From: Aestuariispira insulae
GTDB lineage: Bacteria; Pseudomonadota; Alphaproteobacteria; UBA8366; Aestuariispiraceae
Length of the DNA stretch: 64,000 nucleotides
Direction: 5' to 3'
Assembly: GCF_003385955.1 (NCBI RefSeq)
Contig: NZ_QRDW01000001.1
Span: forward strand, 372,001-436,000
A program made the translations under genes and the position numbers. Below the pieces are notes generated by a model. It made no database searches and had not been told where the DNA came from. It worked only from the letters and a program-made list of their open reading frames with translations. Position 1 is the stretch's first letter. Every line of letters begins with the position of its first letter. Shown here piece by piece: positions 63,841-64,000 of the stretch.

Positions 63841-64000
63841 TCAAATCCAATCGGGTTTGACCAAATGCCCTCCAGCCAGTGGCCGGGGGGCATTTGTCGT
63901 CTTGGGGAAGCTGATAGGCAGACCACGCGCCGAACGGACTGCCATCAGGGCAAAGGCCTGTGCTTCGATCATGTCGCCATCCAGACCCAGCAGATCCACC
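63841..64000 (-). CDS. anmK: Anhydro-N-acetylmuramic acid kinase, C-terminal fragment (5' end beyond window)
   Basis: The last 52 codons and the stop of a gene that continues past position 64000. The translated end reads [20 protein letters not shown] followed by [14 protein letters not shown], which is the conserved C-terminus of AnmK; this enzyme phosphorylates 1,6-anhydro-MurNAc in cell-wall recycling. It converges with the alpha/beta hydrolase gene, 7 bases apart. Identity rests on the short fragment only. Confidence 0.8.
   Translation of the reverse strand, partial: VDLLGLDGDMIEAQAFALMAVRSARGLPISFPKTTNAPRPLAGGHLVKPDWI

Noticed and set aside
1-64000. CRISPR arrays, insertion sequences, integrase or prophage genes
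   Set aside because: No regularly spaced repeats, transposase motifs or phage structural genes are visible; all gaps are short and explained by promoters or terminators.

Overview
The window looks like the chromosome of a free-living, motile alphaproteobacterium, probably from the Rhodospirillales/Sneathiellales side of the class (placement inferred). The evidence is a ChpT phosphotransferase with a perfect CtrA box beside it, DUF1127, DUF2336, DUF3553 and DUF6476 proteins, an FdsA/FdsGB-type NAD formate dehydrogenase, a receiver-tailed CheA, HisZ next to PurA, and RluD next to RpoH. Base composition is fairly even and moderately GC-rich. I see no insertion sequence, prophage, integrase, CRISPR array or rRNA. 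The only RNA gene found is tRNA-Glu(TTC).

Layout. 1-5.6 kb: chemotaxis and cell-cycle signalling on the minus strand (chpT, cheA, cheY, cheB cut by the window edge), with a divergent DUF3553 gene. 5.7-9.2 kb: fused formate dehydrogenase subunit FdsGB, then DUF4336, PAS and DUF1127 genes. 9.6-14.8 kb: PadR regulator with an RND efflux pump. 14.9-18.3 kb: psd-pssA-CDP-alcohol phosphatidyltransferase operon and a LysM protein. 18.6-26.4 kb: TauE/SafE exporter, LOG protein, an unknown protein, icd, chrA, lipoprotein, VWA protein, DUF2336. 26.4-32.4 kb: nicotinamidase, penicillin-acylase-like hydrolase, agmatinase-type ureohydrolase, PilZ, AraC regulator, small secreted protein. 32.5-40 kb: formate dehydrogenase alpha subunit, small secreted protein, cysteine desulfhydrase, YHS protein, membrane protein, formate-THF ligase. 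40.4-50.1 kb: MCP, LysE exporter, membrane DUF1963 protein, enoyl-CoA hydratase, ArsC, SthA, ThDP enzyme, small unknown, FCD-GntR regulator. 50.2-64 kb: tRNA-Glu, threonine aldolase, DUF6476, rluD, rpoH, a membrane protein with a pseudokinase, purA, hisZ, ferredoxin, two cysteine desulfurases, cysE, an alpha/beta hydrolase and the 3' end of anmK.

How genes fit together. Formate can be oxidised by FdsA+FdsGB to give NADH or activated by Fhs into the folate C1 pool; the parts lie at three separate loci. Cysteine is made via CysE, used for Fe-S assembly by two desulfurases next to a ferredoxin, and degraded by a Cds1-like desulfhydrase. NADPH/NADH balance involves NADP-type Icd and SthA.

Most worth a second look: (i) a two-gene module between purA and rpoH, a tail-anchored pseudokinase lacking the HRD Asp and the DFG motif plus a Lys-tailed membrane protein; (ii) a perfect CtrA box between chpT and a DUF3553 gene, implying feedback in the CckA-ChpT-CtrA relay and a link to chemotaxis; (iii) a near-identical palindrome in two distant promoter regions that fits the FCD-GntR operator pattern. 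Functions are read from motifs and remembered family features; no database search was possible.
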